A stretch of DNA of 13,441 nucleotides from Chrysochromulina tobinii (taxonomy: Eukaryota > Haptophyta > Prymnesiales > Chrysochromulinaceae), in assembly GCA_001275005.1 (NCBI GenBank), contig JWZX01001293.1:1-13441 (forward strand). Reading direction: 5' to 3'. The notes under the pieces are model-generated. The model searched no databases. It saw nothing but the letters and a program-made list of their open reading frames with translations, and was not told where the DNA came from. A program made the translations under genes and the position numbers. Every line of letters starts with the position of its first letter. Position 1 is the stretch's first letter. Positions 1-7,578 of the stretch are shown piece after piece.

Positions 1-237
1 CGTTTGGGACCGGTCAAACGAGTATTGTACCGACCTCGTACATGCTTGGGCCGGAGGTACACGCATCAGTAACGTGTGTAGGCTTTACCAACGACCCGCA
101 TTCACTCATTTGTCGGAAAGCGACGCGCTTGGTTTCACCCCGGCATGCAACACGTCTACGACTTTCGCGACGGGTTGCAACTATTTTCCGTGTCAAGACG
201 TACCCCAGTTCAACCCCGACAATACAAATCGGCTGCG
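1..237. other. Flanking sequence without a supported gene
   Basis: This stretch lies downstream of the stop codon of the minus-strand repeat gene. Short open frames exist on both strands, but none shows a recognisable motif, repeat or composition like the neighbouring genes. It presumably holds the 3' untranslated region of the minus-strand gene and intergenic DNA. I see no RNA gene or repeat in it. Confidence 0.5.
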
Positions 238-918
238 TCATCGGCGATAGCCAGCTGAAGGATCATTGGCGTAGTAAAGCTTCAAAGTACGTCGAGATGC
301 GGACGGTAGGGATGAGCGAGCGTTTTGTGGGAGCGTCCAATCTTTGGCCGTTCCGAGAGCACGGTTGAATGTGGCGTTGATTGCATCTCCAGTCAACCCC
401 GCGGCCAGCAGCTGGCGAGGTGAGAAGCCAGCTATCACCAGCAGCTCTATGCTGTAACCTGCTGCCTCCATCTCAGCAGCATCGGCTCCAGCTATTCGCA
501 ACTCGGCAGCTCCGAACCCAGCGTCCCGCAGCGATCGCGCATCGAAACCCGCAGCCTTGAGCTGCGTCGCCTTGAAATGTGCAGCAGCCAGTTCAGAAGC
601 CGTGAACCCGGCGGTCTGCAACGCGGCCACCTTGAACCCGGTAGCCTTAAGCTTGCGTGCATCAAAGCCGGCAGCTCGAAGTGAAAATGCATCGAAACCG
701 GCCTTCTTCAATTTGGGTGCCTTATAACCCGCAGACGCCAGCTCCGAAGCTGAGAATCCCACCTGCTTCATAGTTTGAGCTCCAAATCCTGCAGCCTTCA
801 GTTGGCGAGCGTCATCACCAGTCGCTCGCTGCGCTGCTGCAGCGGCAGCAACGGCGTGTGACGATCGCAGCCTGCGATTGAGTAGTGATGAGTAGATGCG
901 GTCCAGCATGGCCAGCAT
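238..918 (-). CDS. Decapeptide (AGF-x-A-x-x-L) repeat protein, function unknown
   Basis: I do not recognise a named family. From the ATG at 918 the frame gives about 226 residues. A short N-terminus (MLAMLDRIYSSLLNRRL) and an Ala run lead into fifteen consecutive 10-residue units with the pattern A-A-G-F-x-A-x-x-L-K/R, encoded by 825-376 with an exact 30-bp period and no indels. The first and last units are degenerate. A tail of about 45 residues without repeats follows. The fixed unit length suggests a solenoid or repeat-scaffold protein; that is inference. The frame is open upstream of 918, but the minus strand has a strong pyrimidine tract ending in CAG at 980, so that part is more likely an intron in the 5' leader than coding. 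There is no clear membrane segment. It is divergent from the glycosyltransferase gene, with 173 bp between start codons. Confidence 0.6.
   Translation of the reverse strand: MLAMLDRIYSSLLNRRLRSSHAVAAAAAAQRATGDDARQLKAAGFGAQTMKQVGFSASELASAGYKAPKLKKAGFDAFSLRAAGFDARKLKATGFKVAALQTAGFTASELAAAHFKATQLKAAGFDARSLRDAGFGAAELRIAGADAAEMEAAGYSIELLVIAGFSPRQLLAAGLTGDAINATFNRALGTAKDWTLPQNARSSLPSASRRTLKLYYANDPSAGYRR
376..825 (-). repeat. 15 x 30-bp coding tandem repeat
   Basis: Fifteen in-frame units of exactly 30 bp encode the decapeptide A-A-G-F-x-A-x-x-L-K. Codons vary between units, so this is an old, selected protein repeat rather than a recent DNA expansion. The most degenerate units are the first (ATGDDARQLK) and the last (AAGLTGDAIN). 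Confidence 0.85.
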
Positions 919-979
919 GTTTCTGCTGAAGGCGACCAGGAAAGTTGACAGGTGTGAACGTGCATTCGCGTTTCTCACA

Positions 980-1132
980 CTGAAAGAGAAGAAACAAAAA
1001 AATTCCGCGTCGTGTTGAACATTCACGTGTGCGACGTGTGAAAACAATGGTGGAGGCTCGTTGCTCAGCTCAGACACACGTGCCCCGGTGAATGCTACCC
1101 GCATCATTGCAGGCCCTCTCGGCACTACTTAC
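980..1132 (-). other. Candidate 5'-leader intron of the repeat gene (GT-AG, 153 nt)
   Basis: On the minus strand, GTAAGT at 1132-1127 is a textbook donor. A T-rich tract of about 20 nt (around 1002-983) ending in CAG at 982-980 is a textbook acceptor. Splicing would put the ATG at 918 about 60 nt into the next exon. If it is real, the minus-strand transcript starts beyond 1132 and overlaps the 5' end of the divergent glycosyltransferase gene in antisense. No transcript evidence is available here. Confidence 0.4.
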
Positions 1133-4100
1133 GCACGCACGTTCAGGAACGATCACAGCACCGGCCCGAACTGTCGCCGTCAAGGCTACTTCCGCCGCCG
1201 CATCGCCGCCGCCGCTGGCGCCGAGTGCACCCAACGGCGCTACGCCGCCTCCTAAGCGTGAGGACGTGATCGAGTGCTCCTCTGCCTCATTGTCATCCGC
1301 TGCAGAGCTGTGCAGCAAGGTGACGGTCATATTGGTAACCTCGTTCACCCCAGCTTGCCCGGCGACTGCACTCATCGAGGCCACGCTGGCGTCCTTCGCC
1401 TTTGTGCCCGGCTTGGAGCTCTGCTCGACGGTGATCGTGTGCGACGGGTACGTTGCTTCCAGCAAGCGCCGAACCAAGGCGGGGCGGCTGATCAGCGAGG
1501 ACGAGGCGCCGTACCGTGCGTACATCGACGCCCTGCGCAAGCTCGTCGACACTGCACGCTCGTCGACGCCCGCCGGCGCCTCGCTGCCGCCGGCGCTGGC
1601 GCGCGCGTCCGTGCTGGCGCTCGAGAGCCACCACGGGTTCGGGTGGGCGGTCAAGGCCGCTCTCGAGTCGGGCCTGGTCCGGACGCACTACATTCTCGTC
1701 GTCCAGCACGACCGCGCCTTTATGCGCCCGTTCGATATGGCGCGCGCGATCGGCTGCATGCAAGCCGACGAGGATGTCCGTTACCTGCTGCTGCCCACCC
1801 GCTCGACGCGTCATCATGAGCAGACGATGCTGTGTAACCACCGTGTGAGGATGCCGCGGCGTACCATTCACGGCGCGCGTCTCCTCACACTCGCATTCTG
1901 GTGGGACTCGACACACCTTGCCACCGCTGCGCACTATCGCGACTTTGTGTTTCGGGAGCGGTGCGCTCAGCACGGCGCCTTGCCCGAGGAGACGAGCCTG
2001 AGTGCGTCTGATTGCCCACGATTGCCCCCCTCATCAGGTGCGTCCGGCGCGGCACTTTCCCTGAGGATACGCTGGGGAAGCAGCTGCTGACTGAGGTGAA
2101 GGAAAGAGGAGCGTGCGCAGCAGCGCGCTACCACGCCTTCCTGTGGGAGAACGCGAACCAGTGCACCGAGACTGATAATGCCGACGGCAGTGTGGTGGGC
2201 CACCTCAATGGGCAACACTGGCGCGCCTGGGTGACCGAGTCGGACGAGGTGATCGGCACGCCGGCGGACGGGTCGATGCCGCTGCCGCCGCCGCGAACGA
2301 CTGCTGGTGCCCAGTTTGCACTTCAGAACAGTCGGCTGCACCATTTCCGTCGGGAGATGGCCACGCTGAGGCGCGGCGAGGCAGACGAGGCGGAGGAGGC
2401 GGAGGTGGAAGAGGAGGCGGAGGAGGAGGCGGAGGGGAGGTCGAACGAGCAGCCACTGCCCTTGACGCCGCCGCCCTCATCGCCGCCGCCCTCATCACCG
2501 CCGCCCTCATCGCCGCCGCCCTCACCGCCGCCGCCCTCACCGCCACCGCCCTCACCGCCGCCCTCGCCGCCGCCGCCGCGGCCGCCGCCACCGCCGCCGC
2601 CGCTGCCAACGCGGGTCAGGCTGAGCTCACCGCCCTCGATGAATCGGGACGCCATGCGCGATGCAACAGGCAGCCCGCCGCGCGCCGTCGTGGGCGCATC
2701 GTCGGTTCACTGCGTGGACGTGAGTTTGCGCCTCATATCGCGTGACGCACCCGCCGCCGACGCACTGCACCTCTCGGTACGTGTGTGCCCCTCGGCCTCG
2801 CAGCTGGAAGCGTCGACGCGACCGCTAGTGACGGTGGTGCTTCCGATCTTCAACGGTGAGGGTTGGCTGGATGAATGCTTGGGAGCCTTGCTTCGACAGA
2901 CGTGGGTAAGTCGCCATGGGTTGCACAGACCAGCCGCCGCGCCCAGCACCGACGGCGCGGGCGACGACTGCAGCGTCGGCGGGGTGTATGAGAACGGTCA
3001 CGACTGCGCACCGCCACACACCGCCTCCGCCTCCCTCGCCAATGCGGGCTTGATCGAGCTCTCCGCCTTCGATGACGGCTCGACTGACGAAACCTGGGCT
3101 CGATTGACGAAGCACTGGGCGCCGTACCTGCGGGCATGCGGCTGGCGCGTGGTGCTGGGGCGTGGCGCGCGCCCACCCGGCGGGTATGCCCGTTGCCAAG
3201 GGCGTCTGATGGCTCTCGATTGCGTCTGTTGGCACGCGGTGGCCTCCCTCATCAGGGGTGATGACCTCTGATGACCTCTGATTGCCTCCCTCATCAGGTG
3301 CGGCTTCGCCAAGAACCGCGCGGTTCGTCAATCGTCGGGCGTGTGGCTCCTCTTCCAGGTGGGCACTGATTGCCTCTGATCACCTCTGATGACCGCCTCT
3401 GATGACCACCTCTGATGACCGTCTCTGATGAGCCATCTCATTTGGCCCCTTATCGCTGCAGGACGTGGATGACGTGTCACTGCCCGAGCGGCTCGACCGA
3501 CAGCTCGAGGCAGCCGCACGCCAGCCCGAGGCGCTCATCGGAACGCGCGTGCGGCGCGAGCCGGACGGGTCGACCGCCCGCTACGTGAGCTGGGCGAACG
3601 AGATGCCATCTGAGCAGCTCGTGCTCCACAGGTTTCGTGAATGCACGCTGCTCATGCCCACGTGGTTCGTGTCGCGCGCGGCCTTTGACGAAACCGGCGG
3701 CTTCGCCGAGGTCAAATGTGAGGACCTGCTCTTCTTACACGCGCACGTGCGCCGTGGCGCGCCGCTCTATCGCGTGGACGGTCCTCCATTGGTCGTGTAC
3801 CGGTATCACGCTGCGGCCGCGACGCATGCAATCCCCCGCCAGACGATCCTGGGCCATCGCGTCGCCGCCTTCGAGCGCGACCAGCTCGGCGCTCAGCACG
3901 GCGCGTGGTCGCGCTTCACCATCTGGGGCGCCGGGCGCGACGGGCGCGACTTTTTTAAGCGGCTGAGCTCCGAAGCGAGATCGCGCGTGCTCGCCTTTTG
4001 CGACGTAGACGCGAAGAAGGTGGGCACCACCTACCAGTACTACGAGCACTTTGTGCCGGTCGTGCACTACACGCAGGCGCAGCCGCCCTTTGTCCTCTGC

Positions 4101-4190
4101 GTCTGCCTCGACCGCACCAACGGCGCCTTCGAGGCCAATCTCGCCTCGCTCGGGCTGCGTGAGGGTGCGGACTACTTGCACGTGGGCTAG
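1092..4190 (+). CDS. B3GNTL1: Glycosyltransferase-like domain fused to B3GNTL1/QTGAL-type glycosyltransferase (4 exons)
   Basis: Proposed exons 1092-1960, 2038-3183, 3298-3358 and 3462-4190 join in frame to about 934 residues. The ATG at 1092 directly follows an in-frame TGA. Residues ~77-385 look like a nucleotide-sugar transferase fold (VTVILVTS, VVQHDRAF at ~203-210, FWWDSTH near 270), family not recognised. An acidic stretch (~403-424) and a Ser-Pro/poly-Pro tract (~433-481) follow. Residues 554-934 match human B3GNTL1 along their length: GT2 start VTVVLPIFNG, FDDGSTDE, GFAKNRAV..SSG, acidic motif DVDD (693-696), MPTWF, EDLLF, VYRYH, FTIWGAGRDGR, AFCDVD, AQPPFV, GAFEANLASLGL. B3GNTL1 is reported to add galactose to queuosine in cytosolic tRNA-Tyr, using UDP-galactose. 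Whether this fusion does so, and what the first domain transfers, is inference. An in-frame segment of about 46 residues after residue 580 has no B3GNTL1 counterpart. Confidence 0.85.
1961..2037 (+). other. Intron 1 of the glycosyltransferase gene (77 nt, GT-AG)
   Basis: The donor is GTGCGC after the exon end GGGAGCG; the acceptor is CCTCATCAG. Removing 77 nt restores the frame and yields RERCVRRGTFPEDTLGKQ. The first 34 nt of the intron align without gaps to the first 34 nt of exon 2 (25 of 34 identical), codon for codon. A 36-nt alternative starting at GTGCGT (2002) keeps the wrong frame and leads to a stop at 2090. Confidence 0.65.
2468..2612 (+). repeat. Coding CCGCCGCCCTCA-type repeat (Ser-Pro/poly-Pro linker)
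   Basis: Short tandem units of CCGCCGCCCTC(A) encode repeated SSPPP and SPPPP motifs, ending in a run of prolines. It lies just after an acidic Glu/Ala stretch and separates the two glycosyltransferase-like domains, so it is most likely a rigid linker. The opposite strand gives artefactual Gly-rich and Ala-rich open frames. Confidence 0.85.
3184..3297 (+). other. Intron 2 of the glycosyltransferase gene (114 nt, GT-AG)
   Basis: The donor is GTATGC after CCCGGCGG; the acceptor is CCTCATCAG, the same acceptor string as intron 1. Splicing gives PPGG-CGFAKNRAVRQSSG, which matches the conserved GFAKNxAVxxSSG stretch of B3GNTL1. The intron holds several TGATGACC and CTGATTGCC words. Confidence 0.75.
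3359..3461 (+). other. Intron 3 of the glycosyltransferase gene (103 nt, GT-AG)
   Basis: The donor is CAG/GTGGGC and the acceptor CGCTGCAG/GAC. It is phase 0 and joins WLLFQ to DVDDVSL, recreating the acidic metal/sugar-nucleotide motif of the GT2 fold. Most of the intron is a degenerate tandem array of about 15 nt units built on CTCTGATGACC. Confidence 0.8.
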
Positions 4191-4313
4191 AGGAGATTTG
4201 CACGCATTTTTCTAACGAACTCTTCACACTTCCTTTTTCCGCGCAAGCTCTCGAGCACCACTTTGCCTTTTTTGGTTGAAGGAAACCAAAGACCCTAAAA
4301 GGGGACGTAAACC
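4191..4313 (+). other. Short intergenic spacer between tandem genes
   Basis: Only 123 bp separate the glycosyltransferase stop from the next ATG. The spacer is clearly more AT-rich than its flanks, with T runs (CATTTTTCT, CTTTTTCC, GCCTTTTTTGG). It must hold the 3' end of one transcript and the promoter and leader of the next. I cannot identify a specific element. Confidence 0.45.
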
Positions 4314-6992
4314 ATGTGGCTCTCGGTGCTGCTCCTTGGCGTGCCGCTGAGGGACACGGCGGATCTAGCGCTAAATTTAGACGCTCACGCGAAGCATACC
4401 GCGGGTACTGAGGACCTCGCGGGCGACCTGCTCCAAATGGCCCGTGGCGAAGCTGAGCCTGCTCACGGGCCCGACTTTGCGGAGAATCTGGCTCTGTGGC
4501 AAGCACAGGATTTCGATGACCTCCGCAGAGCCAGGGCTCGAGCAACAAGCGATTTCGAAGACACTAAGAGCGCACATGACCTTGAGCACATGACCACTGC
4601 GCCTACGGGCACGCATTTTGTGCACACGCGTGGGGATCTTGTGCACGCTCGTGAGGCGATGAAGCATGGCCGTGAGGCGATGAAACGCGCGCACACGACC
4701 GCACGCGACATCGAGCTCACGACCTCTGGGCCAAAGGACGCACATCTTATGCACGCTCGTGCAGAGATGAAGCATGGCCGTGAGGCGATGAAGCACGGCC
4801 GTGAGGCGCTTCGTGAAACACGTTTCATGACCGCGCAAGCGCGGCAGCCGCATCACGCAAAAGAGCAGATGCCAGTGCCGCCGACCGATTTCGCGGAGGA
4901 GTTGGCCAAGGAAAAGTCTGAGAACCTCTACCGCGAGCTCGGCCCGTCCCGTGCGTCGCCCGAGTTTGCGGCCGAGCTGGCCAAGTGGCAGGAGGAGAAG
5001 GATATCGAGACGGAGCGCCAAAGGAATAACCTGACCCAGGCAAACGCGAACTCAAACCCGAAGCTGAGCCCGAACGCAAAGGAGGCCGAGCGCCTGTGGA
5101 CGGTCGACAAGGATAAGGCCTTCGAGATGCAGAAGCGCAAGGCCAAGGACGCGGCACTCCTGTGGAAGGGCGCTGCGGAGGAGGCGGCGGAGGCGTATAA
5201 GCTCAAGGATAAGGCCTTCCAAGAGGAGAAGCGCAAGGCGCTCGAAGCGTCCCTCTTGTACAAGGGCGCTGCCGAGGAGGCTGCCGCAGCTGAGCGCAAG
5301 GAGCGTGAGGCTCGCTTCGGGGCTCTGCATGCGCCGGCGGTGGCTGGTACCAAGCCCGCGCTCGGGGCCGCCCCCAAAGCCGCACCGGCGCCAGCGACGG
5401 CCCCCGGGACCGCAGCGGCCCCGAAGCCCACGTGGCGCGACCCGGCGGCCGCTCCCACCAAGCCGGCCGTGGCTCCCAAGCCCGCGCCGGCCGTCGTGCC
5501 GGCACCGGCTCAGGTGGCAGCAGCTCCCAAGCCCCACCCGTGGACACCCAAACCGGAGCCCGTCGCCGAAGCGCCCGCAGCGGCGCCGGAGCGCGAGGTG
5601 GCGGCCGCGCCCAAGCTGGTCAAGGCGCCACCCGCGTTGGCGGCCAAGCCCGCGGCGGCGCCAAAGGAGCCGCTGTACAAGGGGCATCCGCAGGTGCTCG
5701 TCATCGTCTCTGACCACGGGAGCGGCACGTCGGATTTGGGAGTGGCCCTCAATACGCACCCGTGCATGCATGACCTGATGGAGCCGTTTGGCGAAGCTTT
5801 CGCGCTCTGGTCCTCGAGCAAGCTCCCCGAATGCGACGAGATGCGAACCGTCAAGAACGCCCTCTTCGACGCCGACACGCACACCCTCGTCAACGCGGTC
5901 AACGCGAAGCTTTCGGGCACGATCGATCGCGTACTCTCCCATGTCAACCACTCCCCCTTCACAACGGACTACTCGGTGCTCTACAAGGACCTCGACTACA
6001 ACCTCGCCGAGTACTTTGTGCGCGTGCGTGACCTCGTGTGCTCGAACGACGTCAGCGGCAAGTGTCCACCGGAGGACTGCGCGATCGTGCTCAAGCTGTT
6101 CCCAGCGTACGTGGACGTGAGCACGGACGGGCAGAAGGTTCGAACGGATCTGCCTGATAAGTGCGCCGCCGCCAAGAACGCGAGGAACGCGGTCGCGTGG
6201 TCGGATGCGCTCCTTTCGCTGCAGACGAACCCCAAGGTGGCGACGCTCCAGTACAACCGCAATGAGCTCGACAGGCAATTCTCCAACTTCCACCGGTTCA
6301 GCCAGGCCGGGACCAAGTTCGACTGCACGCTCCCCCGCTCACCCACAGCGTTTGCGGTCGTCGCGAAAGACTTTACGGACACCCAGCTCGAGGCGGAGGA
6401 CTGCTGGAAGGGTACCGAGGGTGCCGACCTGTGCCTTGGCGAGGCCCTGAAGCTCGTCGGCCTGAATGCGACCGCCATGATGGGCAAAGGCACGAACGTG
6501 ATGGTGGGTGAGCTGTACATGCGCGCCTCGACCGGTAAGCTCGCCTCAGCAAGCTGCTCCAGCAACCCGAGCGCCTCGTTTACGCGGATTGCGACCGGCG
6601 TCCAAATGATTGCACCCGAGCAGCAGCCAGGAGGCGTGCCGCCGCAGCAGGCCTACCCGCCGCAGCAGCAGGCGTACCCGCCGCAGCAGGGAGGCATGCC
6701 ACCGCAGGGCTACCCGCCTCAGCAGGGCTTCCCGCCGCAGCAGCAAGCTTACCCACCGCAGCAGGGCTTCCCACCGCAGGGCTACCCGCCGCAGCAGGGA
6801 GGCATGCCGCCGCCGCAGGGCTACCCGCCGCAGCAGGGCTACCCGCCGCAGCAGGGAGGCATGCCGCCGCAGGGCTACCCGCCCGGTCAGTATGCGTGGA
6901 GCCCCGGGAACAAGTGGCAGCACGAGAAGGGGACACGTCGCAAGGGGCATGTGGTGGCCTGGCAGCACACTAGCCACACGGCTGGCGAGTGA
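4314..6992 (+). CDS. Sulfotransferase-like protein with coiled-coil repeats, Pro-rich linker and YPPQQG tail
   Basis: Single exon, 892 residues; the start context AAACCATGT is favourable. A short hydrophobic N-terminus (MWLSVLLLGVPL) suggests a signal peptide or anchor. Residues ~50-340 are charged and helical, with internal repeats: D/E-F-A-x-x-L-A at ~54, 192 and 217; two copies of a ~38-residue AMKHGREAMK block (~87-170); and two copies of a KDKAF...LL(W/Y)KGAAEEAA block (~265-330). An Ala/Pro/Lys linker follows (~340-455). Residues ~460-760 resemble a sulfotransferase: VSDHGSGTSDLG (~465-476) then NTHPCMHDLMEPFG fits the 5'-phosphosulfate loop, and R649-x7-S657 in YNRNELDRQFS fits the 3'-phosphate site. 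Several Cys residues suit an oxidising compartment. The tail (~768-870) is YPPQQG/GMPPQ repeats. The substrate is unknown; the sulfotransferase call is motif-based. Confidence 0.7.
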   Translation: MWLSVLLLGVPLRDTADLALNLDAHAKHTAGTEDLAGDLLQMARGEAEPAHGPDFAENLALWQAQDFDDLRRARARATSDFEDTKSAHDLEHMTTAPTGTHFVHTRGDLVHAREAMKHGREAMKRAHTTARDIELTTSGPKDAHLMHARAEMKHGREAMKHGREALRETRFMTAQARQPHHAKEQMPVPPTDFAEELAKEKSENLYRELGPSRASPEFAAELAKWQEEKDIETERQRNNLTQANANSNPKLSPNAKEAERLWTVDKDKAFEMQKRKAKDAALLWKGAAEEAAEAYKLKDKAFQEEKRKALEASLLYKGAAEEAAAAERKEREARFGALHAPAVAGTKPALGAAPKAAPAPATAPGTAAAPKPTWRDPAAAPTKPAVAPKPAPAVVPAPAQVAAAPKPHPWTPKPEPVAEAPAAAPEREVAAAPKLVKAPPALAAKPAAAPKEPLYKGHPQVLVIVSDHGSGTSDLGVALNTHPCMHDLMEPFGEAFALWSSSKLPECDEMRTVKNALFDADTHTLVNAVNAKLSGTIDRVLSHVNHSPFTTDYSVLYKDLDYNLAEYFVRVRDLVCSNDVSGKCPPEDCAIVLKLFPAYVDVSTDGQKVRTDLPDKCAAAKNARNAVAWSDALLSLQTNPKVATLQYNRNELDRQFSNFHRFSQAGTKFDCTLPRSPTAFAVVAKDFTDTQLEAEDCWKGTEGADLCLGEALKLVGLNATAMMGKGTNVMVGELYMRASTGKLASASCSSNPSASFTRIATGVQMIAPEQQPGGVPPQQAYPPQQQAYPPQQGGMPPQGYPPQQGFPPQQQAYPPQQGFPPQGYPPQQGGMPPPQGYPPQQGYPPQQGGMPPQGYPPGQYAWSPGNKWQHEKGTRRKGHVVAWQHTSHTAGE
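4570..4820 (+). repeat. Coding duplication of an AMKHGREAMK block
   Basis: Two diverged copies of a segment of about 38 residues (one beginning DLEHMTTAPTG, the other DIELTTSGPKD) each carry a GTGAGGCGATGAAGC-type DNA word two or three times. The second copy shows further local duplication of KHGREAMK. Confidence 0.7.
6620..6890 (+). repeat. Coding CCGCAGCAGG repeat (YPPQQG / GMPPQ tail)
   Basis: Imperfect tandem units of 12-24 bp encode AYPPQQ, GYPPQQG, GFPPQQ and GGMPPQ. Similar YPPQ-rich tails occur in unrelated proteins such as annexin A7 and cephalopod rhodopsin. The opposite strand reads as a spurious Arg/Leu/Ala-rich frame. Confidence 0.85.
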
Positions 6993-7578
6993 AGACGCGC
7001 AAGGTGGCAGCATGCAAGTGATAGAAGGCACGCAAAGTGGCAGCACGGGATTGGTATGCGGCCGGAAGCTTCCAGGAATCTCGGGACGTTGCATGCGAGC
7101 GCACGCCGACCGAGGACGGTGGCGCTGTGACGGGCTGTGTGTGAAGAGGTCGCGCTCCAGGCAAACGGGCGGGCCTACCAAATATGGCAAGTGACCTGCC
7201 CGTCGCTGATCGGGTTGGCTCCGGGAGGGGGGATTCCCTGTGTACACGTGGGCCGTAACAGAGCGTCTTCTGTGCAGAGTGCATGTCGGCAAAGATGCTT
7301 GCTTGTGAGAAGCTTGATTGTGAACGTGTGAGTTGGTTGCGTACATGTCCCGACCCCGGTAACTGAAATACCTTGCTTCTCATTGTGAATGGGGGCTCCC
7401 ACGCCGAGCGTGGAGCGTGGTGGAGGGACTCGCGCCGGGCTGACCTCCCCTGTGGGGTAAATGGAGCAGATTCGAGTTCGACGCGGGGAGCACTCCTCCC
7501 CGTTTTCCCCACAGGGGAGTCGTGGGAGCCCCATTCACAGTGAGAAAGGAGGGGCTGCGGGGAGGGGCACGATCGGCG
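6993..7578. other. Intergenic region with short GTGGCAGCA repeats and an inverted repeat
   Basis: 586 bp with no supported gene. The first part repeats AAGTGGCAGCACG-like words also present at the very end of the preceding coding sequence. The last part holds the inverted-repeat element listed separately. The rest must contain the 3' end of the sulfotransferase-like gene and the promoter and leader of the ABC ATPase gene; I see no convincing core promoter or poly(A) motif. Confidence 0.5.
7378..7545. repeat. Nested inverted repeat (~168 bp), possible MITE-like element or RNA hairpin
   Basis: The outer arms 7378-7403 and 7521-7545 are reverse complements over about 25 nt with one mismatch and one bulged G (TGTGAATGG and GGCTCCCACG cores). 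The inner arms 7445-7457 and 7507-7519 are perfect 13-nt complements (CTCCCCTGTGGGG). On the right the two arms are adjacent; on the left about 41 nt separate them. I could not identify a target-site duplication, so transposon origin is only a possibility. It sits 34 bp upstream of the ABC ATPase start codon, so it is probably in the leader or promoter. Confidence 0.65.

Noticed and set aside
14-368. Short open frames on both strands at the left edge
   Set aside because: They overlap each other, have no motifs or repeats and no splice link that I could support.
1070-1973. Minus-strand open frames opposite the first glycosyltransferase exon
   Set aside because: They are complements of the conserved plus-strand frame. 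At most a non-coding leader exon of the repeat gene lies on that strand.
2002-2037. 36-nt intron with donor GTGCGT and acceptor CATCAG
   Set aside because: Its length keeps the original frame, which ends at a stop at 2088-2090, and does not join to RGTFPEDTLGKQ. The 77-nt intron from 1961 restores the frame.
2205-2655. Minus-strand Gly-rich and Ala-rich open frames
   Set aside because: They are only the complement of the poly-Pro coding repeat and its flanks.
5052-6293. 413-codon open frame on the minus strand
   Set aside because: It is antisense to the sulfotransferase-like gene, rich in Arg/Leu/Gly/His as expected from the complement of its GC-rich codons, and shows no motif.
7378-7545. 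Inverted repeat as a bacterial-type terminator
   Set aside because: The surroundings are eukaryotic, there is no T-run after the stem, the arms are about 115 nt apart, and it lies upstream of a start codon.
7522-7578. Upstream GTG start for the ABC ATPase
   Set aside because: It lies in the right arm of the inverted repeat and is not an ATG. Starting at 7579 gives a credible targeting peptide directly before the ABC domain.
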